This document shows, piece by piece, positions 8,581-16,860 of a DNA stretch of 64,000 nucleotides. The notes beneath the pieces are model-generated. The model had not been told where the DNA came from. It saw nothing but the letters and a program-made list of their open reading frames with translations, and ran no database searches. Where the stretch lies: contig NZ_JAMLJL010000014.1 in assembly GCF_023634845.1 (NCBI RefSeq), positions 1-64,000 on the forward strand, given 5' to 3'. The position numbers were made by a program, and so were the translations under genes. Origin of the DNA: Flavobacterium amniphilum (GTDB lineage Bacteria > Bacteroidota > Bacteroidia > Flavobacteriales > Flavobacteriaceae). How positions within the stretch are numbered: position 1 is the stretch's first letter; each line of letters begins with the position of its first letter.

Positions 8581-9723
8581 TTAAAAGAACCAGCTTTTTT
8601 TCTTTGCAGGCGCAATCATTTCTATTGGTCTGTTCTCCTGCATTTCGTTATCATTAATAACTGCAATTACAATTTCCAGTTTTTTAGGAACGTCTAACTT
8701 AACATCACATTCCATTAACATAGTCTTGATGGTATTATTGTTAGGGTTTAAAAAATAGTTAGCCTTAAAATTACCCGTTGCCTTTTCAAGTTCCAGCCCC
8801 ATTTGACTATCATAATTGGAAAAACTTAACTCATTCTCAAAATCCGCTTTACATCTGTCATCTTTCAAAATTCCATCCCTACTAAGACATATATTGTTAC
8901 TTTCATCTAAATATTTATCGATGGTTTGGTTAATGGAATATCTTAACGGGTTAGAATTTACGAGTAGTGGAAAATCAACAGTAGATTCAGAGGTCAATTC
9001 TTCATTGTGCTTCATATAGATGCCACTAAAAAAAGCATTTAGAAACCAATCCTTTTGCAAGCTTTCATTTAAACTGCTTTTATTATCGATACTTTGCTCA
9101 AAAACTGCTAAATAATTTTCAATTTCCCTTCCTTGGTATTCGTCTAATATTTTTTGCTTATGGTTTGCCCATCGTTTTTTTATTTCAGCGGTATTATAAA
9201 CCTCTTCCCATCTTCCATTTTTATTGACCACAAGGACAAGTGGATATAATGATTCGGATACTTTTTCTGCAAGTTCGTTGATTATGGTATCAGCCTCAAC
9301 ATGATTTATAAAAATTTTGGAAGCTCTGTTTATTTCAAATAAATGGTGTTCACTTGGCTGTTTATCCACACATTGTACACTTACTTCGTAATGCATCGTT
9401 GTAACTTCATCACCCGTAGTAACAGTAAACATCACCCCATAATTTATTTTTTTGAGTATTGATTTTAGTTGTATAAAATTAGGTGCTGACCGTTTAGAAA
9501 CATTTTCTTTATCTTCTATAGGGGTCTGAGAAAGAATAAGTGTTTTTAGGTTATTTGAAAAATCATAACCAATCAAATCAGGAAGTTCACAATAAATATT
9601 ATGATATGCTCTTATCTCTTCAGTAGTTAAATTCAATTGCTTGGCAACACTCTGTAATGTGTCTCCTTTTTGTATAGTATATATTTTATGTTTTGACTCC
9701 AAGTGTTTTTTTTTATGGGTCAA
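8581..9723 (-). CDS. LysM-domain protein heading the effector-like operon
   Basis: 380 aa. A single LysM domain at about 13-58 (KHKIYTIQKGDTLQSVAKQL) is followed by about 300 residues without recognised motifs. LysM proteins beside PAAR-like genes often serve as spike adaptors in contractile systems; here that is an inference. The start is uncertain. The first possible codon is TTG at 9723, which lies inside a TATATTTG promoter-like box (9721-9728), so a TTG at about 9702 (giving ESKHKIYTI) may be the real start. Confidence 0.6.
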   Translation of the reverse strand: MTHKKKHLESKHKIYTIQKGDTLQSVAKQLNLTTEEIRAYHNIYCELPDLIGYDFSNNLKTLILSQTPIEDKENVSKRSAPNFIQLKSILKKINYGVMFTVTTGDEVTTMHYEVSVQCVDKQPSEHHLFEINRASKIFINHVEADTIINELAEKVSESLYPLVLVVNKNGRWEEVYNTAEIKKRWANHKQKILDEYQGREIENYLAVFEQSIDNKSSLNESLQKDWFLNAFFSGIYMKHNEELTSESTVDFPLLVNSNPLRYSINQTIDKYLDESNNICLSRDGILKDDRCKADFENELSFSNYDSQMGLELEKATGNFKANYFLNPNNNTIKTMLMECDVKLDVPKKLEIVIAVINDNEMQENRPIEMIAPAKKKSWFF

Positions 9724-9728
9724 ATATA
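9721..9728 (-). promoter_or_regulatory. Candidate Bacteroidota -7 box (TATATTTG)
   Basis: TATATTTG on the minus strand fits the Bacteroidota TAnnTTTG consensus and would drive the LysM-DUF4280-OmpA-lipoprotein unit. No TTTG lies at the ideal spacing upstream (nearest at 13 and 23 bp). Confidence 0.35.
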
Positions 9729-10084
9729 AAGAATTATACTACAAAAAAAATCAAAAAATTTTAATTAAAATTTCTCTAACCCCTTATTTTTAAGCGCATC
9801 ACCAAATTTGGTGAGAAGAAAAATACACTAATTTAGGGATTGACTGATAATTATAAAGTAGGTAAATTCGCGCAAAAAAAAATGGAATCCATACCCTTTT
9901 TCTCATTAATCATTCTCCTGATTTTTGAAGGCAAAAAAACTGCTGAAAATTTAGTATATAAAAATAATGTGAACACAATGAACTTAATTTACATAGCCCT
10001 TATAATGATGAATATTGTTTTACTGGTATATTACGAATTTTATTAAAGAAACATAATATATATTTGTGAGTGTTATAAGAGTTA
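9729..10084. other. AT-rich intergenic region between divergent genes
   Basis: About 356 bases without a convincing gene. It holds runs of A, a short inverted repeat (CACCAAATTTGGTG, 9800-9813), and a weak TTG-initiated frame (9840-10046) with a hydrophobic C-terminal half that may be chance. The position suits divergent promoters for the LysM operon and the following plus-strand gene. Confidence 0.5.
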
Positions 10085-11113
10085 GTGAAAAGAAAAAAAT
10101 ACAACTTAGATATGGGAGAAAATCACTTAAATATATCAGAAGATATTGATGCAATATCAAGAGAAATTTTGGATAAATATTGGTTGAATGAAAACGGAGA
10201 ATTTATCCATAAAGTAAATAATTTATCGAAAGAATATAACTTAACAAGTTTTAAAATTACTGAATTAGCAAAAAATCATTCCTCATATTTCAAATCTAAA
10301 ATTTGTGAAAGATGTCGAATAGAATATTTTGAAAAAATTGAAACAAGAGGAAAACTTAAAGGAGATTTTTGGAATGTTTTATGTGAAAACTGTGAGCAAA
10401 TACAAAAAGAAGAGCAAAAAAAAATAAATGATGAAAAGCAAAATCAAATAAACAATAGATTAAGCATATTCAATAAATCATTTTATGAAAAGAATTGGGA
10501 GAAATTGAATCAAAATGAATTTGAAATTTATGAAAAAATCATTGCTAATAAAACTTTAAAAAACATTAAACAAAATATTTTTAAAAACGATTTTTACTGT
10601 CAATCTACTTGGTCAGTTTTCAATAAATTAGAACAATTAAATTTAATAATAATTGAAAGAGACAGTTATAAAACAGTCTTAAATATTTATTTTGATGAAA
10701 GAGTAGAAAATATAATTTCAAGAAATAACAGAATAGAAAATATAATTCCAAGAAATAGCACAATAGAGATCAAAGATACTTTGAGTTTCTCTCTTTCAAA
10801 AAAACTAAATAAAACTAAACAAAATCAACCCGATTATTCAGGAACATTTATATTAAAAAACGATGTTGTTTTAAAAGCAGGAGTCAAATATTTGTATGGA
10901 GGTTGGTCACAAACCGACGATTCAATAAATTTAAAATTTACCCCATTAGGAAGTATTCCTTATAAACCAATTCAAAGTGAAATTGAGAATGAACCAAAAT
11001 TAGTAGAAGATATTCTTAAAGATTTTTTTAATGTATTAGTAGATAACGAAATAAATCAAAATCCATTTGGTTCATTAAATGATGATTTGGAAGATTCTGA
11101 CGTTCCATTTTAA
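10085..11113 (+). CDS. Zinc-finger protein with SSB-like acidic C-terminal tip
   Basis: 342 aa, very Asn/Lys/Ile-rich and AT-rich in codon use. The N-terminal region is helical. A zinc-ribbon-like CERC ... CENC pair spans about 74-108, followed by a charged helix and a possible winged-helix stretch (about 155-205). The protein ends DDLEDSDVPF, very like the acidic tip by which single-stranded-DNA-binding proteins recruit partners. No OB fold was recognised. The start is taken as GTG at 10085; ATG at 10112 is an alternative. A role in DNA metabolism is an inference from the tip and zinc ribbon. Confidence 0.55.
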   Translation: MKRKKYNLDMGENHLNISEDIDAISREILDKYWLNENGEFIHKVNNLSKEYNLTSFKITELAKNHSSYFKSKICERCRIEYFEKIETRGKLKGDFWNVLCENCEQIQKEEQKKINDEKQNQINNRLSIFNKSFYEKNWEKLNQNEFEIYEKIIANKTLKNIKQNIFKNDFYCQSTWSVFNKLEQLNLIIIERDSYKTVLNIYFDERVENIISRNNRIENIIPRNSTIEIKDTLSFSLSKKLNKTKQNQPDYSGTFILKNDVVLKAGVKYLYGGWSQTDDSINLKFTPLGSIPYKPIQSEIENEPKLVEDILKDFFNVLVDNEINQNPFGSLNDDLEDSDVPF

Positions 11114-11198
11114 ACAAAAAAACTACTACCTTTTCCCATATCAAAAATATCCGAAAATAAAATTCTAAAAACATATAAAAGTAAAATATAAACAAACT

Positions 11199-11765
11199 AT
11201 GAAAAAACAAATCTTAAAGACAGGGGTAATTTTATTATTAACAAACTTTATTTATTCGCAAACTCCAAAAAATTTCAAGGCAGTAATTAAAAATGAAAGA
11301 ATTGAAGAATTCACAATCAGCATTTTAAAAGGTAAAGGAGATTTTTCTGGAATTATCCAAATTACAAAAGATGGGAGTATAAAACCTTTTGTGTATAATG
11401 TTGATATTGACTTTTCGACTTTAAAATCAGCAGGTGATGTTGTAAGCTTTGAGGATTTCAATTTTGACAAGGAAAAAGAAATAAAAATTTATGCCTTAAA
11501 CAATGGATTTTATATTTATGACAGAAAAAGTGGCAAAGAAAAAAATCTATTTGAAAAAACTGCTGGCTATGGAAAATCTAAAGTAGTTGATGTTAAAAAT
11601 TTCATTAATACCCATAGAGGAGAATATGTTATTAATGAAGCAGATAAAACAATAAAAATTTTAGGAAGTTGTGGGGCTGGTTGTGGTTCTGAACAAACAT
11701 ACAAAGGTTATGGTGATGGAAATTTAAAACTAACCCGAAAATGTGAGTGGGATGAAATGCAATAA
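11199..11765 (+). CDS. Exported protein of unknown function
   Basis: 188 aa. A signal peptide (MKKQILKTGVILLLTNFIYS) precedes a beta-rich body resembling periplasmic repeat-type proteins. A CGAGCG cluster near residue 160 could bind metal or form disulfides. It follows the zinc-finger gene on the same strand after 85 bp and is ended by the hairpin at 11824. No family recognised. Confidence 0.55.
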   Translation: MKKQILKTGVILLLTNFIYSQTPKNFKAVIKNERIEEFTISILKGKGDFSGIIQITKDGSIKPFVYNVDIDFSTLKSAGDVVSFEDFNFDKEKEIKIYALNNGFYIYDRKSGKEKNLFEKTAGYGKSKVVDVKNFINTHRGEYVINEADKTIKILGSCGAGCGSEQTYKGYGDGNLKLTRKCEWDEMQ

Positions 11766-11823
11766 ACTTAGAACTATTTGAAGTTGTGAAAAAACTAATT
11801 CAAGAGTATTTTAAAAATATTTC

Positions 11824-11848
11824 AAGCGTGCTTAAAGCACGCTTTTTT
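11824..11848 (+). terminator. Rho-independent terminator
   Basis: AAGCGTGC / GCACGCTT stem with a four-base loop followed by a T-run. It ends the plus-strand pair 10085-11765. Confidence 0.8.
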
Positions 11849-11870
11849 ATCCTTCTTTGAACTTACTAAA

Positions 11871-12353
11871 TTAACCCGCTACGATATTGGAAAAATACCA
11901 ATTTGAAATTAATTCATCGGTTAATTCATTTTTATTAAATTCATTCCACGAATTGCTTGTTTCTATCCAAACTTTCTTTCTTTCTTCATAAGTTTCAAAA
12001 AAATTATCTAAAATTTGAGTTGAACCATTTTCTTTAATTTTAATATTTTTAATTGCAAGATGTCTATCATAAGTTTTCATCCAACCTTCCTCAGTATCAC
12101 GACCAGAAAGTGAAAATTTGATTAACCTTGTTATGAATAAAGTTCTACGGATTATTTCTTGATTATTAATTGAAGTAGAATCTAAATAGCTTTTGAATTT
12201 TTCAACTTTTTCATCAAGTGTAAATTCAAAATCAATAGTTTCGTCAATGTGAAAATGTCCTGTTAAAAAAGCCAATTCCTCTTGTATTTGGATTGGATTG
12301 GAAATGTACCAGTTTAAAATTTTGTCTAATGGATTCATAGTATTAGTGTTCAT
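11871..12353 (-). CDS. Hypothetical soluble protein
   Basis: 160 aa, no signal peptide, mostly helical and acidic (NWYISNPIQIQEELAFLTGH at the start). No known domain recognised. It could be a small immunity-type or cargo protein, but nothing in the sequence proves that. It lies between the plus-strand cargo genes and the end of the late viral operon, with its own transcription. Confidence 0.5.
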   Translation of the reverse strand: MNTNTMNPLDKILNWYISNPIQIQEELAFLTGHFHIDETIDFEFTLDEKVEKFKSYLDSTSINNQEIIRRTLFITRLIKFSLSGRDTEEGWMKTYDRHLAIKNIKIKENGSTQILDNFFETYEERKKVWIETSNSWNEFNKNELTDELISNWYFSNIVAG

Positions 12354-12410
12354 ATTTTACAATTTACGAAGATATGAATTTAACAAATAAAAACTTATGA
12401 TTTAAAAAGC

Positions 12411-12440
12411 AAAAACCGTATTACATTTCTGCAACACGGC
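12411..12440 (-). terminator. Terminator of the viral late operon
   Basis: On the minus strand CCGTGTT pairs with AATACGG (one wobble) and is followed by TTTTTGCTTTTT. It lies 25 bp beyond the last small gene of the late operon and marks its end. Confidence 0.6.
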
Positions 12441-12464
12441 TTTCCCAATCAACCAAATCAAAAA

Positions 12465-12629
12465 CTATTTCTTTGTTTTCGCTTTTACCACTCTGCCACC
12501 TTTGACGTAGCGATACCCCTTTTTCAGCGTTCCGTCTCTTTTTACTCCCTCACGCTTAATAACTCCGCTACAAAGCTTTTTAGCCGAGATTCTTTTTTTT
12601 CCTTTTGATTTTGCTTTTTTTGCTACCAT
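12465..12629 (-). CDS. Very basic 54-residue protein
   Basis: 54 aa beginning MVAKKAKSKGKKRISAKKL and ending VKAKTKK. About 40% is Lys/Arg, with one Cys. It starts 16 bp after the ArdC-ATPase fusion and precedes the operon terminator. Tiny basic proteins at the end of virion operons can condense or accompany the packaged genome, or be structural; this role is inferred from charge and position. No homologue recognised. Confidence 0.6.
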   Translation of the reverse strand: MVAKKAKSKGKKRISAKKLCSGVIKREGVKRDGTLKKGYRYVKGGRVVKAKTKK

Positions 12630-12644
12630 GATTTCTGATTTTAG

Positions 12645-14804
12645 TTATTTGACTTTAAATGATAATTTTTCTTTTTTGTGTTGATTTACTACTTTTTGGT
12701 AGTACATCGAGTATTTTAAAGTGAGGTCGTTTCCTCTGTTTTTCTCCAGTGTGGCAAACCGCTCTTTCGGGTCGGGATGCGAGGAGCAATGAATTACCGA
12801 TGTCGGATTGTGCGCCATTTTATTACCTCCGTACATTGCTCCGTTTTCCTTTACCTGTGATATGAAACACCAAATAATTTTCGGGTACTTAGTGCGCAAG
12901 TAATTGAGCTGGTCAGCTGTGATTTTCAAATCCGTAACCGAATCGGCAATGATTACTTTAACCACCTTGCAGAATCCTTGTAATTCCTCAAAAGGGTTTT
13001 CCAAATAGCCTTTAATGGCGATATATTTCCTGCCTGCTTCCGATGTATTTCGGTTGATGCTGTCAACCGTGTCCTTGCTTTCAATTCCGCCCTGCTCATA
13101 ATCGATATAAGCAACTGGGGTTTGTTGTTCTCCAAAGGCATTGGCAATCTGCATGGCGAGTTGTGATTTTGAACTGTGCTTGTTTCCTTTTATCAGGATA
13201 AGTGCTTTATGGGGTTGTTGTTTTTGCAGAAACTTCCCAATCTCTCCGCCCAATACAAAAACATCTTTCGCCTCTTGCGGGGCAGAACCCGCCGAAACAA
13301 AGCCCAACTTTTCCAATTCATTAAGACTTTTATTCTGCCCTGAAGCAATCATTTTTTTGTTTTCTGTGATGGGGCTTTTTACAACAACCGGCACAGTTCT
13401 TTTTTTGCTCTCTTGCATATTTTTACGTACATCAATTGTTACCCCTAATGATGCCGAAAGCCCTACTTTTTTACCTTTGACTACTTTGGTTTTTACCTTT
13501 TTCTTTCCTGGTCTTTTTGTTGCAACTTTCTTAGGGCTTTCTTTAGGTGTTTCTACTTCTTCACTTTCAGTATTTCTACCTAATATGTAATTGACCGCCT
13601 TTTGTGATTGTGCCGAAGCTTTAAGAAAAAAACGGTTGTCGTTCTCCAGTTCATTCACTAAAACCTTGTTCCAACTTTTCAGGTACTTTGCCGAGTTCTC
13701 TTTGGTCTGGAATAATATTCCTGATTCACTACACATAAAAACCGCTCCGAGTTCTGCAATGAGTTCCTCAAAGGCATACGACTTGCTCCCAAAAGTTCCG
13801 CTCATATCCCTGTCCAATCTCTTTTTAGCTCCTGTGGAGTGTGTTAGTTCATGGAAATAAGTACAGTAATACGAAGCTTCCTTTTTGAAAGCCTTAATAT
13901 TGGGCATATTAAGTTTATCGGTTGAGGGCTGATAATAGGCTTTATCTCCGACAAAAGTGTAAGTTGGTGGGTCTTTATATCCGTCAATTAAACTTTGCGC
14001 CTGTTCAATGGGATTCACATTTTTATTGCCAGTAGGTTCAGGGAATTTTAATCCTGTGCAATCGTCCGCCCTGAAAACATTGTAATATTTAATTACTGGA
14101 ATTTTAACAAGATGCTCCTTTAAATCCTCTTTGGTTAGTCCGTTGGTTTTTACAAACTCGGTAAACTTTTCCCTGTCGGTGGTTTTAAACTGCAAAGTCC
14201 CGTTATCAAAACTGAAAATCATCGTGTAATAAATCACACGTCTTGCCTTGCTACCCTCCCTTAAACTTGCGCCTGTTTCCTTAATCTGATTGAAGGTTAA
14301 ATAATACGGCTGTATGAATTTAATCGGTACTAAATAGGGTTTTCCATTTTCATCAAATTTTACATCGAAATTCAAAAGAAAATTTGCCCCTGTGTATTCT
14401 TTCTTGCTCATATAGTTTTTGGCTGCACCGTCAGCTCCAGAACCGACCCAATCCTTTTGCCAAGGCAAATGCCCGACTTTCTCAATGGTATTGATAATCA
14501 AATCCGTGATATAGCTGTAAATATCATCCTGCGCAACCCCGTTTAAACCCTCGTTATCTTGTTCCGAGATATATTCCAAAGTCGGCAGTATGATTCTTTG
14601 CTCTGCTCCCGAAAGTCCCGCAGGTTCTATAAAATCCTTTATCTCAATATCAAAATATAAATCTTTATTCTCATCCAAAACCTTTTGGATTCGGTTTGCC
14701 ATAAGTCTATGCTCATGTTTTTTGGCTCTTGCCAGTAGTGATTTCAAAGCAGAGCGTTTAACCATTTGACCATCAAGACCATTAAATACTGTAACTAAAT
14801 CCAT
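12645..14804 (-). CDS. ArdC-like / zincin metallopeptidase / RadA-like ATPase fusion
   Basis: 719 aa with three parts. An ArdC-type N-terminal ssDNA-binding domain lies at about 95-250 (HLPWQKDW, NYMSKKEYTGAN). A zincin domain carries the HExxH motif HELTHSTGAKKRL at about 315-328. After a Lys/Pro-rich linker, a RecA/RadA-type ATPase (about 510-710) shows a Walker A-like GNKHSSKSQ near 538, a Walker B-like VKVIIADS, and a KNRGND close to the RadA KNRFG motif. ArdC proteins are antirestriction factors that can be co-transferred with plasmid DNA. Position at the end of the late operon suggests a genome-accompanying, entry or packaging role. The fusion is unusual. Confidence 0.7.
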   Translation of the reverse strand: MDLVTVFNGLDGQMVKRSALKSLLARAKKHEHRLMANRIQKVLDENKDLYFDIEIKDFIEPAGLSGAEQRIILPTLEYISEQDNEGLNGVAQDDIYSYITDLIINTIEKVGHLPWQKDWVGSGADGAAKNYMSKKEYTGANFLLNFDVKFDENGKPYLVPIKFIQPYYLTFNQIKETGASLREGSKARRVIYYTMIFSFDNGTLQFKTTDREKFTEFVKTNGLTKEDLKEHLVKIPVIKYYNVFRADDCTGLKFPEPTGNKNVNPIEQAQSLIDGYKDPPTYTFVGDKAYYQPSTDKLNMPNIKAFKKEASYYCTYFHELTHSTGAKKRLDRDMSGTFGSKSYAFEELIAELGAVFMCSESGILFQTKENSAKYLKSWNKVLVNELENDNRFFLKASAQSQKAVNYILGRNTESEEVETPKESPKKVATKRPGKKKVKTKVVKGKKVGLSASLGVTIDVRKNMQESKKRTVPVVVKSPITENKKMIASGQNKSLNELEKLGFVSAGSAPQEAKDVFVLGGEIGKFLQKQQPHKALILIKGNKHSSKSQLAMQIANAFGEQQTPVAYIDYEQGGIESKDTVDSINRNTSEAGRKYIAIKGYLENPFEELQGFCKVVKVIIADSVTDLKITADQLNYLRTKYPKIIWCFISQVKENGAMYGGNKMAHNPTSVIHCSSHPDPKERFATLEKNRGNDLTLKYSMYYQKVVNQHKKEKLSFKVK

Positions 14805-14810
14805 TTTGCT

Positions 14811-15281
14811 CTATTTGATTATTGAATATTCTTTACCCAAAACACCTAAAACCGTTTCGGTCTGAATGTCTTTTACTCCTGTTATTTGTGAAAGACTTTG
14901 CCAGTTGGAAAGATTCTCCAGTATAGGGATTTCTACTATCAGATCCTTTAACACGAATTTGCCTTTGGCGGGAATGGAGACAAAAGACTTGTTTACCGTT
15001 ATGGTGGCTATCCTTTTGGCAGTCTTATCTTTCAGGATGATTCTTTTCACTACCGCAATAACACCGTCGGGACTGAAACTGCTCGTAGTCGGATTATAGA
15101 GCGTTACATCTAAATTGAATCGCAAACGCTTGAAATTAATATCGAAATTCCTTATCCCTGTCGGTACTGCTTTTAGTTTTTTCATTGTTTCTTTCCACTT
15201 GTTTACTTTGGTGCTATACCACAAAATCCCTGCTCCCAATACTGCCCCTGCCATTACGATATGTTTTGCCCTTAACCCCAT
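14811..15281 (-). CDS. Membrane-anchored LEA14-like beta-sandwich protein
   Basis: 156 aa. One N-terminal hydrophobic helix (about 7-22) is followed by a domain with FDINFKRLRFNLDVTLYNPT, typical of LEA_2/LEA14-like folds, and an IPAKGKFVLKDLIVEIPI strand pair. It is probably a virion-membrane or envelope protein. It overlaps the end of the spanin-like gene by 11 bases, implying coupled translation. Confidence 0.6.
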   Translation of the reverse strand: MGLRAKHIVMAGAVLGAGILWYSTKVNKWKETMKKLKAVPTGIRNFDINFKRLRFNLDVTLYNPTTSSFSPDGVIAVVKRIILKDKTAKRIATITVNKSFVSIPAKGKFVLKDLIVEIPILENLSNWQSLSQITGVKDIQTETVLGVLGKEYSIIK

Positions 15282-15814
15282 ACACTTGTTTTTTTTCGGA
15301 TAAATCCAATTACTTTAAAACCGATATAAACCACAGCCAAAATCCCCAATCCGATGAAAAATTTCTCCAGTTTTGAGAGTGGTTTTTCTACCACCACAGG
15401 TATTTTTTTAACCTGTATAATTGTCTTTGCTTTTTCGTTTTTTACCGCCGTATTTTCGTTTTTAGTCTGGGCAATCTTGGCGTAAAACTCCAACTGTTTG
15501 GTAAGCCTGTCATAAATGAGTTTATAACTGTTGTCTCCAGAGTTCTTTGATGTATTAAGCTTGGATAATATTTCATCAACCTTGGCATTTACCAAACTGT
15601 CAAAAACCGCATTTCCTGTTTTACTCTGCACAATCGGGGTTATGAGTTTATCGTCGATTGCCTGATTGATTACGGTATTTTTTATACTGTCGTTTTTCTG
15701 AACCTCGTTTTTGACAATGGTGTTTTCCTGTTTTAATTTTCTAGCTGAAGAACAGCCTGCAAGCAATCCAAAAAAGGCAGTTAAAAGGACTAAATATGTG
15801 ATTGATTTTTTCAT
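15272..15814 (-). CDS. Candidate unimolecular spanin (lysis)
   Basis: 180 aa. The lipoprotein signal ends LAGCSS (Cys about 21). A polar, partly coiled middle region (about 25-140) leads to one C-terminal transmembrane helix (about 149-169, FIGLGILAVVYIGFKVIGF) and a short basic tail. An outer-membrane lipid anchor plus an inner-membrane helix in one chain is the signature of u-spanins, which fuse the two membranes at the last step of lysis. The GH19 endolysin and holin candidate just upstream support the call. It starts on an ATGA overlap with the preceding tiny gene. Confidence 0.65.
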   Translation of the reverse strand: MKKSITYLVLLTAFFGLLAGCSSARKLKQENTIVKNEVQKNDSIKNTVINQAIDDKLITPIVQSKTGNAVFDSLVNAKVDEILSKLNTSKNSGDNSYKLIYDRLTKQLEFYAKIAQTKNENTAVKNEKAKTIIQVKKIPVVVEKPLSKLEKFFIGLGILAVVYIGFKVIGFIRKKTSVWG

Positions 15815-15945
15815 ATTTTGGATTTTTTAAAGTGGTTTTTTATTTTAAAAAGCAATAGTTCGGAAGCCTCTATCACCTGAAACAAATCGATTCCGTAATA
15901 GACCCCGACTGCTTCAATTATTTTATTAAGTGCCTGTTTTTTCAT
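15811..15945 (-). CDS. 44-residue overlapping gene in the lysis cassette
   Basis: 44 aa starting MKKQALNKIIEAVGVYYGID and ending in a basic KNHFKKSKI tail. It overlaps the holin candidate by 20 bases at its start and the spanin-like gene by an ATGA at its end, so it is tightly packed between two lysis genes. It is amphipathic with no true membrane span. It may be a lysis regulator; function unknown. Confidence 0.5.
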   Translation of the reverse strand: MKKQALNKIIEAVGVYYGIDLFQVIEASELLLFKIKNHFKKSKI

Positions 15946-16225
15946 TACCCTTGCTATTTAAACAGCCTGCACATCTCTTTTGATATTCCTGCAACTGCTC
16001 TTTGAGGTTTTTGATTTCAATGGTGTTTTCATCTATAATCCGTTGCATTTCTTCAAACTTCTTATCCGTCACAATTGACATTTTAGTATAAATCGAATCT
16101 ATGGCTTCCAGTGCCGAAGCTTCCGTTTTCTTTATTTCCGAATTTCTTGACCTCCAAGCAATGTATATGGAAACCAGTGTTGTCGAACCTAAAAAGTAGT
16201 TTAATATGATTTCTATCGGTGGCAT
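15926..16225 (-). CDS. Holin-like membrane protein with coiled coil
   Basis: 99 aa. One N-terminal transmembrane helix (about 6-24) is followed by a charged coiled coil (about 28-82) and a CAGC motif near the C-terminus. It starts 11 bp after the endolysin gene. Single-span proteins in this position often act as holins or lysis accessory proteins. It has no fold-level signature, so the call rests on context. Confidence 0.5.
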   Translation of the reverse strand: MPPIEIILNYFLGSTTLVSIYIAWRSRNSEIKKTEASALEAIDSIYTKMSIVTDKKFEEMQRIIDENTIEIKNLKEQLQEYQKRCAGCLNSKGNEKTGT

Positions 16226-16236
16226 ATCTTTATCCT

Positions 16237-16860
16237 TTATTTAATTTTAAAACCAAAATCGAGCATCCGAGTAAAAGGGTTGTAGAAGCTAAAAACAGGT
16301 TTATTTGTCTTTTTGCTTGGTCTCGGAATCGCTTTTTTTTTTAATATCGCAAACAGGTCAAACTGTTTGTAAAACGCATATTGTTTTTTTCTGTCTTCAA
16401 GTCCTGTGAGTCCTCCGTTAATGCCCTTGGTAATGGTAACGATGTCGTTTTTGTCCGCATACTTATTCAGGTTGCCCCATGCGCTCCCTTTTGTCCAATA
16501 CCAGCAGGCAATCTGTATCGAAATATCAATTCGGCTTGCCAAATCAGGATTGCTCACAATGTCAATCCCCGAATATTTCGTAAATTTCTCGTAGTTGCCC
16601 CTGCCAGTTAATTGGGTAAGCCCACGACCCCTGAAACGATACCCGTCTCCTGGTAATCTGTTTCCCAAATACTTGTGGTTTTGGTATTTTTCCTGTGCTT
16701 TCTGATACGATATTTTCTCTACGTTTGCCTTAAATCCACCGCTTTCGTGGTGCAGTTGCGCAATGAAATGAACTACACGTAAAGGAGTGGTTATATCATA
16801 CTTGACAAGGTTTGTAACTAATGAAACTGCATTATCTAAAAGGAAAATAGGTAAGGTCAT
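16237..16860 (-). CDS. GH19 (chitinase-fold) endolysin
   Basis: 207 aa. The GH19 lysozyme/chitinase signature is clear: FIAQLHHESGGFKA with the catalytic Glu near 38, then YRFRGRGLTQLTGRGNY (about 77-93) and ITKGINGGLTGLEDR (about 143-157). It has no signal peptide, so it needs a holin or similar for release. It cleaves the glycan strands of peptidoglycan at the end of infection. It is embedded in the late operon between a small membrane protein and the holin candidate. Confidence 0.88.
   Translation of the reverse strand: MTLPIFLLDNAVSLVTNLVKYDITTPLRVVHFIAQLHHESGGFKANVEKISYQKAQEKYQNHKYLGNRLPGDGYRFRGRGLTQLTGRGNYEKFTKYSGIDIVSNPDLASRIDISIQIACWYWTKGSAWGNLNKYADKNDIVTITKGINGGLTGLEDRKKQYAFYKQFDLFAILKKKAIPRPSKKTNKPVFSFYNPFTRMLDFGFKIK

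Noticed and set aside
4121..9723. Complete type VI or extracellular contractile system
   Set aside because: Only PAAR-like, LysM and effector-like genes are present; no sheath, tube, baseplate or AAA+ ATPase gene.
9840..10046. Plus-strand frame of 68 codons with a hydrophobic C-terminal half
   Set aside because: TTG start, no recognisable promoter or family, located in an AT-rich intergenic region; likely chance.
13141..13860. Two plus-strand open frames (149 and 89 codons) opposite the ArdC-ATPase gene
   Set aside because: They are antisense shadows of a gene with clear domains; Cys/Phe/Leu-rich compositions without motifs.
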